Positions 1 through 9,700 of a DNA stretch of 53,427 nt are shown here, one piece after another; the stretch's first letter is position 1; the number at the start of each line of letters is the position of its first letter. Position numbers and translations under genes: made by a program. Below the pieces are notes generated by a model. It saw only the letters and a program-made list of their open reading frames with translations. It was not told the origin of the DNA and ran no database searches. The DNA comes from CAYFVU01 sp964594775 (GTDB taxonomy: Bacteria > Spirochaetota > Spirochaetia > DSM-16054 > Sediminispirochaetaceae): the NCBI GenBank assembly GCA_964594775.1, contig CAZQNO010000016.1:1-53427 (forward strand), read 5' to 3'.

Positions 1-1
1 T

Positions 2-51
2 CGCTCTCAGCGAGTATCTATTGCCTATCCCGCATGATTTGAACCACTATG
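2..51. repeat. 50-bp terminal inverted repeat, left copy
   Basis: Bases 2-51 are an exact reverse complement of bases 53378-53427. The match stops at base 52 and runs to within one base of the window edge. Read on the + strand, this copy is open as a short C-terminal peptide (starting ALSEYLLPIP) that ends in TAG at 60-62 and overlaps the aroB stop codon, so it may be the tail of a convergent gene cut by the window edge. Whether the repeat is biological or marks an assembly-graph break cannot be decided here. Confidence 0.9.
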
Positions 52-58
52 TTTCGCT

Positions 59-1108
59 TTAGAGCACCCTTCTCAGCACTTGCTCGGGTATCGGAGAAAA
101 ACGTGTATCGCCGAAATTTCTCTGCAGAACGAAACGGAGGGTCCTGCTTTGCCGCTTCTTATCGTAGGCCATTGCCGCCAGAAGCGCTTCTCTATCGTAG
201 TCGATGTCCTCGAGACGATAGCCGAAGTCGATAAGCAGCGATTTGACTTTCGCAGCGTAACGTGGTTCGGTTATTCCCAATTCCATTCCCGCCTCTAACG
301 CCTTTCCGATACCCCACGCCACTGCCTCACCATGGCTTACGCCGGTAAAACCGAGGGCCGCTTCGAGAGCGTGGCCGAAGGTGTGTCCCAGATTGAGATG
401 TCCCCGTATACCCGACTCCTTCGGATCCTTCTCCACGTAGCAGGCCTTTACCTTGAGAGACCTCATTACCACTTCACGCAGAATATCGGGATTACGCCTC
501 AGCAGCTCCTCTCTTTGCTCATCGAGAAGACGATAGAGCTCCTTTTCCCCTAAAAGCGAATGCTTAATCACCTCCGCCAGTCCGCTTCGAAACTCTCCGT
601 CGGGAAGGCTTCTTAAGAGGGGAGGTGATATGATAACCGCTTCAGCGGGATAAAAGCTGCCGAGGATGTTTTTGTAGCCTCTGAAGTCCACCCCCGTTTT
701 TCCCCCGAGAGAAGCGTCAACCATCGAGAGCAGCGTCGTGGGAAGCAGCAGCAGACGCATTCCCCGCATGTAGATCGAGGCACAAAACGCCGCGACATCA
801 CAGACCACCCCGCCGCCGACGGCGATGAGACAGCTGTCTCTCGTTACGCCCTTTCGCAGGAGCTCTCCGGCGATGAAACAGACGGTATCCATGTTCTTCT
901 GCGACTCACCCGGAGGTATGACAAGGGAAGCATCTTCGTCGATGTCGAGAAGTGCTGCGGTGTTTTCATCAAAAATAAAAATGCTGCGGGATTTTCCGGC
1001 AATTCTTTCGATTGTTTTCAAAGGATCATCGCAGGGAAGGACCGATGTACCTGTACCGCTTAGTTCGACGGTAAAGGAGGTATCAGAGGCACTATAGGTA
1101 TTACTCAC
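59..1108 (-). CDS. aroB: 3-dehydroquinate synthase
   Basis: Catalyses the second shikimate step, DAHP to 3-dehydroquinate, in the cytoplasm with NAD+ and a divalent metal. The glycine-rich NAD motif GGGVVCDVAAFCAS is present, as are the metal-site regions AEVIKH, LNLGHTFGHALE and SHGEAVAWG. I place the start at GTG 1108 (349 aa, normal for AroB). An upstream extension would overlap the arsR gene almost fully. GTG 1108 overlaps the arsR stop as GTGAGTAA, so the two genes are translationally coupled and probably co-transcribed. No clear Shine-Dalgarno precedes the GTG. The pairing of a metal-responsive-type repressor with a metal-dependent shikimate enzyme is unusual. Function is secure, start less so. 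Confidence 0.93.
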   Translation of the reverse strand: MSNTYSASDTSFTVELSGTGTSVLPCDDPLKTIERIAGKSRSIFIFDENTAALLDIDEDASLVIPPGESQKNMDTVCFIAGELLRKGVTRDSCLIAVGGGVVCDVAAFCASIYMRGMRLLLLPTTLLSMVDASLGGKTGVDFRGYKNILGSFYPAEAVIISPPLLRSLPDGEFRSGLAEVIKHSLLGEKELYRLLDEQREELLRRNPDILREVVMRSLKVKACYVEKDPKESGIRGHLNLGHTFGHALEAALGFTGVSHGEAVAWGIGKALEAGMELGITEPRYAAKVKSLLIDFGYRLEDIDYDREALLAAMAYDKKRQSRTLRFVLQRNFGDTRFSPIPEQVLRRVL

Positions 1109-1388
1109 CAAGGCTGTGTATGATGTTACGAATATATGGATCGATAATCGAGTAATACCGTTTGTTTCCCTGTACCTCAGAAGCAACTATCCCCTTCTCT
1201 TTTAGAACGGCAAGATGCTGGGAGACTACCGGTTGAGACTGTTTGAGAAGCTTCCAGAGCTCGGTAACACAGGCATCTTCCTGCTCTATGAGACAGAGAA
1301 GTTTTAAACGGATAGGATGTCCGCAGACCTTGAGCTTTTCGGCATAGATTTCGATTACGCTGTCGGCGCAGCAGGTATTATTCTTCAT
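1101..1388 (-). CDS. ArsR/SmtB-family transcriptional repressor
   Basis: A 95-aa winged-helix regulator. Its central helix-turn-helix (LWKLLKQSQPVVSQHLAVLKEKG) is typical of ArsR/SmtB proteins, which release DNA on binding a metal or another effector. A Cys-Cys pair at residues 6-7, Cys22 and Cys40 are possible ligands, but the canonical ELCVCDL metal motif is absent (VTELWKLL instead), so the signal is unknown. It is the first gene of a two-gene unit with aroB. A 13-bp palindrome lies just upstream of its ATG and fits autoregulation. No ribosome binding site is visible. Confidence 0.88.
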   Translation of the reverse strand: MKNNTCCADSVIEIYAEKLKVCGHPIRLKLLCLIEQEDACVTELWKLLKQSQPVVSQHLAVLKEKGIVASEVQGNKRYYSIIDPYIRNIIHSLGE

Positions 1389-1394
1389 GATAAA

Positions 1395-1407
1395 TTGTAC
1401 CGTACAA
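1395..1407. promoter_or_regulatory. Candidate ArsR operator palindrome
   Basis: TTGTAC-C-GTACAA is a perfect 6+6 inverted repeat centred on one base, ending 7 bp before the arsR start codon. On the minus strand it contains TACAAT, a plausible -10 element five bases from the ATG. A repressor bound here would therefore cover the promoter. It lies between the divergent arsR and cysteine desulfurase genes. The function is inferred from position and symmetry. Confidence 0.55.
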
Positions 1408-1498
1408 CTTTATCTCTGTTTTTTCAAGCAGGAAATTAAAATTTTTCCTATATAGCTATAAGTTGGCATAGCGGAGCACTAGCAAAAAAGAGGACGTC

Positions 1499-1535
1499 TT
1501 GAAGAAACACCGGCATGCCGATAGTATATCGAACT
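1499..1535 (+). promoter_or_regulatory. Promoter abutting the cysteine desulfurase start (leaderless)
   Basis: TTGAAG at 1499-1504, a 17-bp spacer and TAGTAT at 1522-1527 end eight bases before ATG 1536. No Shine-Dalgarno lies upstream of that ATG. The other in-frame ATG at 1515 falls inside the spacer and would not be transcribed from this promoter. Confidence 0.5.
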
Positions 1536-2771
1536 ATGGACCAGCTCTACCTCGATTGGGCCTCTACGGCGCCGATGGATCCCGGTATCATCGATCTCTT
1601 CAACACCGCACAGAGTGAGTACTTCGGAAATCCCAGTTCACTTCACGAACTAGGCAGAACATCCCGCCGCCGACTCGAAAAGGCCCGCTCCGATCTTGCC
1701 TCTTGTCTCGGCGTCCAAGCCGATCGGCTCTACTTTAGCTCCGGCGGCACGGAATCGAACGCCATTGTGCTGCTCTCCCTTTTGAGAAAAAGAAGAAAAG
1801 GGACTGTGCTCATTTCTTCCATAGAACACCCCTCCGTGTACGAGTACATTCCCCTTCTCCAGGAGGCCGGCTACGAGGTGAAAGTAATTCCCGCCGACGA
1901 ATCCGGGATTATCCGCCCCGAAGCGGTCCGCGCACTTCTCGACGAGAAGACCCGACTGGTTACGGTGATGACGATCAACAACGAAACCGGAAGAATCCAG
2001 CCGATAGACGAAATAGCCCGCGAGCTGCGTTACTTCGAGAAACGGCACGAGATGAGGCTTCACTTCCACACCGATGCGGTACAGGCCTTCGGGAAAATTC
2101 CCCTCCCCCTTAAACGGCTCGGAGTAGACAGCGCCTCCTTCAGCTCCCACAAGCTTTCCGGACCGAAGGGAGTCGGACTGCTCTATCTATCCGGCAGCAT
2201 CGAAGCGGCACTAGCGGGCGGGGGCCAGGAATCGGGACTTCGCCCGGGTACCGAGAACGTTCCCTCCCTCATAGCGTTTGCAGAAGCGGCCCTCCGCCGG
2301 CACGGAGATCTTCGGGAAAGCTTTGAAAGGGTAAAAAACTGCCGAGAAATCCTTCTCTCCGCTATCGAAGGCATTCCTGGCAGTAAAGTGTTACCCGGTC
2401 GGGCCGCAGACAAAGAAGACAAGGCCGCCTGTTCTTCTCCCGCCGCCTTTGATCAGGCGCTTGCGGAAAACCGTTTTCCCGGCGCGGGCTCCTCACCCTA
2501 TATCCTCACATTCAGCGTCTCTCCCCTTCCCGGCGAGGTCGCCGTGAGGGTTCTCAGCGACATGGGCTTCGCCGTCTCCACCGGTTCGGCCTGCTCAAGC
2601 AATCGGAGAAAGAAGCGCAGCCGCGTACTTAGCGCCTGCGCAGTGAGCCCGGAAGATGCATTGGCTTCTATCCGCGTATCCTTCGGGTGGAACACCAAAG
2701 AGCAAGAGGTCAAACGGTTCTGCTCCGTCCTCGAACAGAAGATTCCCGGCCTCATGAATACGGTTCGCTGA
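1536..2771 (+). CDS. Cysteine desulfurase (NifS/IscS family)
   Basis: A pyridoxal-phosphate enzyme that takes sulfur from cysteine as a persulfide. The PLP lysine is in SSHKLSGPKG (about residue 206) and the active-site cysteine is in STGSACSS (about residue 353). It stops one base before the ThiI gene, so its likely job is sulfur supply for 4-thiouridine in tRNA, as for the NifZ-ThiI pair of Bacillus. ATG 1536 is preferred over ATG 1515 because the product then starts MDQLYLDWAS, like other family members, and a promoter ends just before it. About 30 extra residues (near 285-320) sit before the last domain and look like a lineage-specific insertion. Confidence 0.93.
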   Translation: MDQLYLDWASTAPMDPGIIDLFNTAQSEYFGNPSSLHELGRTSRRRLEKARSDLASCLGVQADRLYFSSGGTESNAIVLLSLLRKRRKGTVLISSIEHPSVYEYIPLLQEAGYEVKVIPADESGIIRPEAVRALLDEKTRLVTVMTINNETGRIQPIDEIARELRYFEKRHEMRLHFHTDAVQAFGKIPLPLKRLGVDSASFSSHKLSGPKGVGLLYLSGSIEAALAGGGQESGLRPGTENVPSLIAFAEAALRRHGDLRESFERVKNCREILLSAIEGIPGSKVLPGRAADKEDKAACSSPAAFDQALAENRFPGAGSSPYILTFSVSPLPGEVAVRVLSDMGFAVSTGSACSSNRRKKRSRVLSACAVSPEDALASIRVSFGWNTKEQEVKRFCSVLEQKIPGLMNTVR

Positions 2772-2772
2772 T

Positions 2773-4017
2773 ATGAGTGTTCGCTATCTTATAAAAATCG
2801 GTGAAATCGCCCTCAAGGGCAGGAATAAGGCCTTCTTCGAGAAACGATTGCAAGACAACATGCGCATTCTTCTTCAAGGTCTCTCGGTGAAAATTCATAG
2901 CCGAGACAGAAGGTTCTACTTAGATGTTCCCGAGTCTTCCGTTCTGCCGACCGAAGAGGCCCTCTCAGCCCTCTTCGGCATCGTCGCCTTTACCCCCACA
3001 ATGCGCTGCGAGAAGAACTTGGAAGCCCTAAAGAAAACGGCCGCCGGGGTATTGGAAGGATACGCCCGAAAAACCTTCGCTGCAAAAGCCGACTCCCTTG
3101 CTTCTGAATCGGTATCCTTCAAAATCGAGGCGCGGAGGACGGATAAATCGTTTCCCCACGATTCCTACGAAATCGCGACGGAGGTAGGAGAACACCTGCG
3201 TCGAAGTCTCCCCTTTCTCCGCGTCGATGTGCGGAATCCTCAGTGGAAACTGCGCATAGAAATACGGGAACAGGTGTACCTCTACATCGATGAGAAAAAA
3301 GGACCCGGAGGGCTTCCCGTGGCTAGTGCCGGTAAGGGCCTGCTTCTCTTGAGCGGAGGAATCGACTCACCTGTTGCCGGCTATCTCATGGCAAAGCGCG
3401 GTCTCGCTCAAGAGGCGGTTTACTTCCATGCCTACCCCTACACCTCCGATGAGGCATTAGAGAAGGTGAAGCGTCTCTCCGCCGTCCTGAGCACCTATCT
3501 TGTCGGAACGAAACTCCACGTCGTTCCCTTTACCGAGTTTCAGTTACGGATAAACGATAAAGCGAAAAAGGAGGAAACCACCCTCCTGATGCGTGCGGGG
3601 ATGGTCCGCATTGCAGAACTGCTGGCGGAACGAATAGGTGCCGGAGCACTGATAAGCGGAGAGTCCCTCAGCCAAGTGGCGAGCCAGACCATAGAGAGCC
3701 TCCGTTTTACCGGCAGCATGTCCGGACTCCCCATATTCAGACCGCTCATCGGCTTGGACAAGGCAGAGATCATCAGGATCGCCCGCAACATAGGAAGCTA
3801 CGAGATTTCAATACTCCCCTATGACGACTGCTGCACCATTTTCTCACCGGAAAATCCTCTTGTTCGTCCGAATTTCGCCGCAATGAGGGACTCATGGGCA
3901 CTTCTGGACGGGGAAGATCTTCTCAAGAAAGCGATCGAAGAGAAAGAGCTGATAGAGTTTCCGCCGCACAGCGGTGTACGCGGAGAATCGGACGGCCGGA
4001 GAGACGGCGAGAGATAA
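2773..4017 (+). CDS. thiI: tRNA 4-thiouridine synthase ThiI
   Basis: Activates U8 of tRNA with ATP and inserts sulfur, giving s4U. The N-terminal ferredoxin-like and THUMP regions occupy roughly residues 1-170. The PP-loop ATP motif SGGIDS is at 194-199, followed by the AANH domain with PYDDCC near residue 350. There is no C-terminal rhodanese domain, so the persulfide path differs from that of E. coli ThiI and fits direct delivery by the adjacent desulfurase. The start lies two bases after the upstream stop. It ends convergently with fmdB. Confidence 0.95.
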   Translation: MSVRYLIKIGEIALKGRNKAFFEKRLQDNMRILLQGLSVKIHSRDRRFYLDVPESSVLPTEEALSALFGIVAFTPTMRCEKNLEALKKTAAGVLEGYARKTFAAKADSLASESVSFKIEARRTDKSFPHDSYEIATEVGEHLRRSLPFLRVDVRNPQWKLRIEIREQVYLYIDEKKGPGGLPVASAGKGLLLLSGGIDSPVAGYLMAKRGLAQEAVYFHAYPYTSDEALEKVKRLSAVLSTYLVGTKLHVVPFTEFQLRINDKAKKEETTLLMRAGMVRIAELLAERIGAGALISGESLSQVASQTIESLRFTGSMSGLPIFRPLIGLDKAEIIRIARNIGSYEISILPYDDCCTIFSPENPLVRPNFAAMRDSWALLDGEDLLKKAIEEKELIEFPPHSGVRGESDGRRDGER

Positions 4018-4034
4018 GCCCCTCCGGCTATGGG

Positions 4035-4286
4035 TCAGCTCTGTGAACCGGCTTCGACTTTTGTCTCTTTTTTTTCACTCGTTTTTACCGCAGAATCGGC
4101 AGCAGCGTTCTTTTTGTCCGTAACATAGAAACCGCTTCCCTTGAAAATTACTCCCGTTCCTCCCCCTATGAGCCGGCGGAGCAGCCCACCGCATTGCGGG
4201 CAGCTCTGCAGGGGATCGTCGGACATGGCCTGAAAATGTTCAAACTCGTGTCCGCACTCGGTGCATTTATAGTCGTATGTCGGCAT
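4035..4286 (-). CDS. FmdB-family zinc ribbon protein
   Basis: An 83-aa protein opening MPTYDYKCTECGHEFE, the signature of the FmdB/CxxC_CxxC regulatory family. Two CxxC knuckles (CTEC, about residue 8; CPQC, about residue 34) should bind one zinc. The middle segment GGTGVIFKGSGFYVTD is also family-typical. The last 25 residues are Lys/Glu/Ser-rich and probably disordered. It has a good ribosome binding site (AAGGAG), and it is the last gene of the ileS-hisF unit. The molecular role of this family is not established. Confidence 0.88.
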   Translation of the reverse strand: MPTYDYKCTECGHEFEHFQAMSDDPLQSCPQCGGLLRRLIGGGTGVIFKGSGFYVTDKKNAAADSAVKTSEKKETKVEAGSQS

Positions 4287-4324
4287 CTTTCCCTACTCCT
4301 TCGCATCTAAATATACGTAATTTT

Positions 4325-5098
4325 TTAGTCGACGTCCATCCTCATCGCCAGTCCTGCTTCGACAAGCTCTCGCTTTATTCCCTCTATGCGATACGCGTCG
4401 ATGTGCACCATGGAAGCGATGAGAGCCGCATCGGCCCGCCCCTCCTTAAGAACCTCCGCCAAGTGCTGCGGTTCTCCCGCTCCGCCGGATGCAACGACGG
4501 GAACCTCAACGGCTTGCGATATCATTCTCGTAAGGAAAATTTCATAGCCCTCCTTTGTCCCGTCGGCATCTATCGAGTTCACTACGATCTCTCCCGCCCC
4601 CAGCTCAACCGCATGCCGTGCCCATTCCCGCGCATCCAGCTCCGTTGCTCTTCTTCCCCCGTGTATATAGACACGGTATCCCGACGGCATTTTCGCATCC
4701 CTCGCCGCATCCATGCCCAATACCACGCACTGATTACCGAAGTGCTTTGCTCCGTCTCGAATGATCTCGGGATTCTCCACCGCCTTGCTGTTTACACTGA
4801 CCTTTTCCGCGCCGGCGAGAATGACTTGCTTCATGTCTTCAAGAGACGAAATACCGCCGCCCACAGAAAAGGGAATGAAGATCTTCTCGGCCACTCTTCT
4901 CACCACATCGATCATGATACCTCTCTTCTCATGAGAGGCGGTAATATCGTAGAACACCAGCTCATCGGCTCCCTGGCGGTAGTACTCCTCGGCCATCTCC
5001 ACCGGATCGCCCACTTCAACGTTGCCCTTGAAACGTACCCCTTTTGTCGTTTTCCCCTCTTTTACGTCGAGACACACGATGATTCTCTTTTTTAACAC
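4325..5098 (-). CDS. hisF: Imidazole glycerol phosphate synthase, cyclase subunit HisF
   Basis: A (beta-alpha)8 barrel that uses ammonia from HisH to turn PRFAR into imidazole glycerol phosphate and AICAR. The catalytic aspartates are at their usual positions, Asp11 (CLDV) and Asp130 (LGMDA). The phosphate-binding loops SVGGGI and ASGGAGE are present. The GTG start overlaps the hisH stop by seven bases, which supports equimolar translation of the two subunits. No other his genes are in the window. Confidence 0.96.
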   Translation of the reverse strand: MLKKRIIVCLDVKEGKTTKGVRFKGNVEVGDPVEMAEEYYRQGADELVFYDITASHEKRGIMIDVVRRVAEKIFIPFSVGGGISSLEDMKQVILAGAEKVSVNSKAVENPEIIRDGAKHFGNQCVVLGMDAARDAKMPSGYRVYIHGGRRATELDAREWARHAVELGAGEIVVNSIDADGTKEGYEIFLTRMISQAVEVPVVASGGAGEPQHLAEVLKEGRADAALIASMVHIDAYRIEGIKRELVEAGLAMRMDVD

Positions 5099-5772
5099 AC
5101 CTGTCCTCCGTCCCTTCTTCTCTCCTTCCCCGTATCGCTCTGGGTATCCGCTTCTGCATCCAGTTGGAGAAAATTCGACAGAAGCTGTATTCCCCGCTCA
5201 CCGGACTTTTCCGGATGAAACTGCACCGCATAGAGATTTCTCCGGCCGAAGGCGGAGGGAAAGCGGCCTCCGTATTCCGTAAAGGCGATTACCTCTTCGG
5301 TTTCCACCGGCTTCGGATAGTATGAATGGACGAAGTAAAAGGAGCTGCCGTCAGGAATCCCCGCAAAAAGGGGAGAGTTTTTTCGCACACGCACCTCGTT
5401 CCAGCCCATGTGGGGGACTTTCAGTCCGCTCTTTTTGGAAAAGCGCTTCACCTCCCCGGGCAGAATATCCATACAGTTCGTATCGTTCTCTTGCGAATAC
5501 GAAAGAAGAATCTGACATCCGAGACAGATGCCGAGCATCGGTCTATTCGATTCGGCGTACTCCTTGAGAAAAGTATCCAGCCCCCTCGCAGACAATTCTC
5601 TCATCGCGGAGCTCGCCTCCCCAACCCCGGGGAAGATGAGCCGGTCACAGCCGTCGAGTTCGCGAGGATTTTTCGAAACGACATACCTGCTTCCCAGCCG
5701 TTTCAATGCAGTCTTTACGCTGGTGAGATTCCCGGCGGCATAGTCCACCACGGCTACTCTTTCATCCTTCAT
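5092..5772 (-). CDS. hisH: Imidazole glycerol phosphate synthase, glutaminase subunit HisH
   Basis: A class I glutamine amidotransferase that feeds ammonia to HisF. The nucleophile Cys is in GICLGCQ and the His-Glu pair in QFHPEKSG. I choose ATG 5772 because a strong purine-rich ribosome binding site (GAGGAGGAAGGG) stands just upstream. The TTG seven codons earlier lies before that site. It starts 18 bp after the upstream lipoprotein gene. The C-terminal 20 residues are charged and variable. Confidence 0.95.
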   Translation of the reverse strand: MKDERVAVVDYAAGNLTSVKTALKRLGSRYVVSKNPRELDGCDRLIFPGVGEASSAMRELSARGLDTFLKEYAESNRPMLGICLGCQILLSYSQENDTNCMDILPGEVKRFSKKSGLKVPHMGWNEVRVRKNSPLFAGIPDGSSFYFVHSYYPKPVETEEVIAFTEYGGRFPSAFGRRNLYAVQFHPEKSGERGIQLLSNFLQLDAEADTQSDTGKERRRDGGQVC

Positions 5773-5789
5773 CCCGCCCTTCCTCCTCG

Positions 5790-6764
5790 TCAATATGCGG
5801 TACCGAAAAAAGCGGGGGAAAAAATTCCCAATAGAAGGATGAACTCCTCCGTGTCTATACGCGCTCCTTTAACGGTAACCATCTCTTCGCTCTGCTGCAC
5901 ATAACGGTTCTCTACGATTTCCATTATCGCTCTCTTTCCCTCCTCTCTTGCCCTTCGAAGCAGCGCCAAACGCAGCGCGAGAAAAAAGGATCGTGCCGTC
6001 TTTTCGTCGGAAAAACGGTACATTCCGTCGAGCCGATACTCGTCTTCTCCGGAAAGGCTCATGCGGAACTCCTCTACCCGCGGCAGCAGCCCCGCTATCC
6101 TCTGGTCGAAGTAGGAAGAAAACTTTGGATGTCTACCGTATAGGGTAAGAGCGGATCGTTCCATCACGGCAGCGGTCTCGGCAGGTACGACCGTGCGGGT
6201 TTTCTCCTCCATAATTGCGTTGAGGAGACCGGGCATATCGGCGTTCGCCGCAACGAGAAGACGCGAATCCGGGACGGCCAATTGCAGGGTTTGCGGTGGA
6301 TATTCATACCAGGTAAGCGGAGTGCTTCTCTTCTCCCATCCGTCCTTCTTCAGGGCGGCTGCGATTATTCTTCCGGGGTATCGTCCTCTCGCTAGACCTT
6401 CGAAGCGAATATGACCTTCTTCGTCCTCGAAAACGCGAAGAGTAATTACATCGCTTCGAGAGAGAAGTCTTTTCGCCGTATCACCCGGGAGAAATTTCGT
6501 AAGGATCTCTTCGGAAAGCGCCTCATGTCCGTCGATTTTCAGAACGAGAAGGATGCTTCCTTCCCGATAGAGGAGATCCGGATGCTCTTCGGTCTGCGGC
6601 ACCGGAATACTTCGGCAAGCGGAAAGAGACAAAATGAGACCGAAGAGGACGAAGAGTGCTCCGGGAATGCCGCGGCCCGACCTGCCCGATCCGCTTATCC
6701 CTTTCCCGATCTGCCGAAGACCGGCGGGGAACCCGGAGGAGCCTTCCTCCGCCCTCCTCTTCAC
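5790..6764 (-). CDS. Lipoprotein of unknown function
   Basis: I do not recognise the family. A hydrophobic stretch (GALFVLFGLILSLSAC) ends in a lipobox, LSAC, so the mature protein should be lipid-anchored at Cys. The rest (about 275 aa) is soluble and mixed alpha/beta in composition. The start is uncertain: GTG 6764 lies eight bases after the ileS stop codon, and TTG 6827 would overlap ileS. Neither has a good ribosome binding site. It sits between ileS and hisH in one transcription unit. That looks like simple operon crowding and does not suggest a shared function. Confidence 0.72.
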   Translation of the reverse strand: MKRRAEEGSSGFPAGLRQIGKGISGSGRSGRGIPGALFVLFGLILSLSACRSIPVPQTEEHPDLLYREGSILLVLKIDGHEALSEEILTKFLPGDTAKRLLSRSDVITLRVFEDEEGHIRFEGLARGRYPGRIIAAALKKDGWEKRSTPLTWYEYPPQTLQLAVPDSRLLVAANADMPGLLNAIMEEKTRTVVPAETAAVMERSALTLYGRHPKFSSYFDQRIAGLLPRVEEFRMSLSGEDEYRLDGMYRFSDEKTARSFFLALRLALLRRAREEGKRAIMEIVENRYVQQSEEMVTVKGARIDTEEFILLLGIFSPAFFGTAY

Positions 6765-6771
6765 GAAGAGG

Positions 6772-9700
6772 CTATTTCGTTTTGCTGAGGCTGATTTTAC
6801 AGCTGCCTTCGCCGCACTCGACTTCAATACCGTCCACCGGCTCCTTCCACTGGTAATCCCTCGCCAAAGTTTCGTTGAGCAGATGCTCCTCGAAATTTTC
6901 GACAGCTTTCTGTACGTCGTCGGTCCCGTACAGCACGAGGCGGATCCGGTCGGTAACTTCCAGCCCGGTCTCCTTTCTGAGATTTTGAATGCTTCGTACG
7001 AGATCTCGTACCGCTCCCTCCTGCCGCAGCTCGTCCGTTACCTCCGTGTCGAGTCCTACGGTGAGGCTTTCCTCGTTGAGGACCTTCATGTGCTCCTTCT
7101 CGCTTCGCTGTACGACGATCCCCTCTTCGTTGAGTTCCAGACTCCCGCCGCTGTAGTCGAGGTAAAGAGTCGCACCGTCGAGAATGGACTGTATCTCGCT
7201 CATCGAGAGTTTTTCTATCTTCTCGGCGACCTGCTTCATGTACTTTCCGAGCTTCTTCCCGAGGATCTTATAGTTCGGTTTCGCCGAGTAGACCACCAGG
7301 TCTTCCTCGTTTTCCTTAAAGAGCACGTCTTTGACGTTAAGCTCCTCTCTGATGATCTCCTCCATTTCTCGGAGGATTTTCCGTTCACTCCCGTCCTTGG
7401 TGACGAGGTAGATGGCCTTTAGGGGCTGCCTGGTCTTTATGCTGTGCATACTCCTAAGGGCTCGTCCCATCGAAACGGCCTTTCGAGTAACCGACATCTT
7501 CCGTTCCAAATCCAGGTCCCGCTTGGAACTGTCCGCCTCCGGATAGTCTGCCAGATGAATAGACTCGGGCATCTCGCCGGTTTTGAGGTTTTGATAGATC
7601 TCCTCGGTAACAAAGGGGATTATCGGCGCCGCGACGTGAATGAGCTTCATCAGCACGGTAGAGAGGGTATCGTAGGCTTGCATTTTGTCAGGGTCGTTTT
7701 CCGAACGCCAGAACCGCCGCCTTGAGCGGCGGATGTACCAGTTGTTCAGAAGATCTATGAAGCGGAGGATCGGATCGATTGCCTTCTGCAGGTCATAGGC
7801 TTCGAGCTCGGCCGTTACATCGGCCACCAGCCGTTCGGCTTCGGAGAGGACCCATTGGTCGAGCGGGTTTATGAGGTTCTTCGGCTCTCTCCGGTACTCG
7901 TAGCCGTCGATGTTCGCGTAGGTGACGAAGAAGCTGTAGGAATTCCACAGGGGAATTATGAAGTTCTTCAGGACCTCCTTGACCCCCTCGTCGGAGTAGC
8001 GCAGGTCCTCCGCCTTCACCACCGCCGAGTGCATGAGAAAGAGTCTCAGCGCATCGGCACCGAACTGGTTGATCACGTCCATCGGATCGGAATAGTTGCG
8101 CTCCGATTTTGACATCTTCTTTCCGTCTTCGGCAAGAACGAGTCCGTTGGTAACCACGTTCATAAAGGCCGGTTCATCGAAAATCGCCGCCGCGAGGATC
8201 GTCAGCGTATAGAACCAGCCGCGGGTCTGGTCGAGTCCTTCGCAGATAAAATCGGCGGGAAAATTCTTTTCGAACCATTCCTTGTTTTCGAAGGGATAGT
8301 GATTCTGCGCGTAGGGCATGGAGCCGGATTCGAACCAGCAGTCGAGGACGTCGGGTATCCGCCGCATCGTCCCCTTGCCGTCGGGACTGGGCCAAGTTAT
8401 TTCATCGATGAAGTGTTTGTGCAGATCTTCCACCCAGACTCCCGACTTTTCCTGCAATTCTTTTCGCGAACCGATCACTTCTCTGTGGTCCGATCCGTCG
8501 CACTTCCACACCGGAAGGGGATTTCCCCAGTAACGGTTTCGGCTGATCGCCCACTCCCGCGCGCCTTCCAGCCACTTCCCGAAGCGGCCGTGCTTGAGGT
8601 GGTCGGGGACCCAGTTAACCTTCTCGTTCGCCCCGAGCATCTTTCCCTTGATCTTCGCTATGTTTACAAACCAGCTCGACACGGCCCGATAGATGAGCGG
8701 CTTTTTCGTCCTATAGCAGAAGGGATAGCTGTGGCGATACTTCGCCCGTTTGACCAGCTTGCCCCGCTCCTTCAGCATGTCCATGATGGGCTCGTCGGCG
8801 TCCTTCACGAAGAGCCCCTCGAAGTCCGGAACCTCAGAGGTGAAACGGCACTCCGCGTCTATGGGGCATACCACCGGCACCTCCGTATCTTTCAGCGCTT
8901 CGTAGTCCTCTTCACCGAATCCGGGTGCCGTATGAACAATGCCCGACCCCTCCTCCGTGCTCACGTAGTCCGCAAGGATAGTCTTAAAGGCCCCCTTCTT
9001 CTCTGCATCGGCGAAATAGGGAAAGAGGGGTTCGTAGTCGATGCCGGAGAGCCGAGAACCCTTCTTCTCCTCTACGATTTTATAATCCTCTTCGTTCTTG
9101 TAGTAGGAGGAGAGCCGGTCCTTTGCAAGAATGTAGTATTCATCCCCATCTTTCACCTTGGCATAGGTGATATCCGGTCCCAGGGCAAGGGCCAGATTCG
9201 ACGGAAGGGTCCAGGGCGTGGTGGTCCACGCGAGAAAAAAGGTGTCCTCCTTTCCCTTCAATTTGAATTTCACCGTGACCGCCGGATCGACCACCTCTTG
9301 ATAGCCTCCAAGATTCACCTCGAAGTTCGACAGAGGGGTGGACAGTGCCGGGCTGTAGGGCAGGATATTGTAGCCCTCATAGAGATACCCCTTCTCCCAG
9401 AGGGTCTTTACGGCCCACCAGATCGACTCCATAAAGTCCGGGTCCATCGTTTTATAGTCGTGTTCGAAATCGACCCAGCGGCCCATTCTCGTTACGATGC
9501 GTTCCCACTCGGCGGTATACCGCAGTACAATCGATCGGCACTGCTCATTGAACTTTCCAACTCCGTATTCCTCTATCCGACTCTTTCCGCTTATGCCGAG
9601 TTCTTTTTCTATTTCATACTCAACAGGCAGGCCGTGACAGTCCCATCCGAAACGCCGGTCTACCTTCATCCCCTTCATCGTCTTGTAGCGGGGAATAATG

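Noticed and set aside
2..51. A tRNA fragment, suggested by GGTTCAAATC in the terminal repeat
   Set aside because: The flanking bases do not form a T-arm or acceptor stem, and no other tRNA arms are found nearby.
2..51. A hairpin telomere of a linear replicon, as in Borrelia
   Set aside because: The ends cut through coding sequence, no telomere-resolvase-like motif is seen, and an exact 50-bp overlap is easily explained by contig construction.
1431..1490. An A/T-rich inverted sequence (AGGAAA...TTTCCT) as a second operator between arsR and nifS
   Set aside because: The arms are only six bases with an A/T centre, which is expected by chance in such a sequence.
4277..5095. A 272-codon + strand frame opposite hisF
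   Set aside because: Antisense to hisF, whose catalytic residues fall at the exact expected positions.
5092..5772. A HisH/HisF pair serving surface-sugar amidination in place of histidine synthesis
   Set aside because: No sugar-modification genes are adjacent and HisF keeps all canonical residues; the histidine role is the simpler reading.
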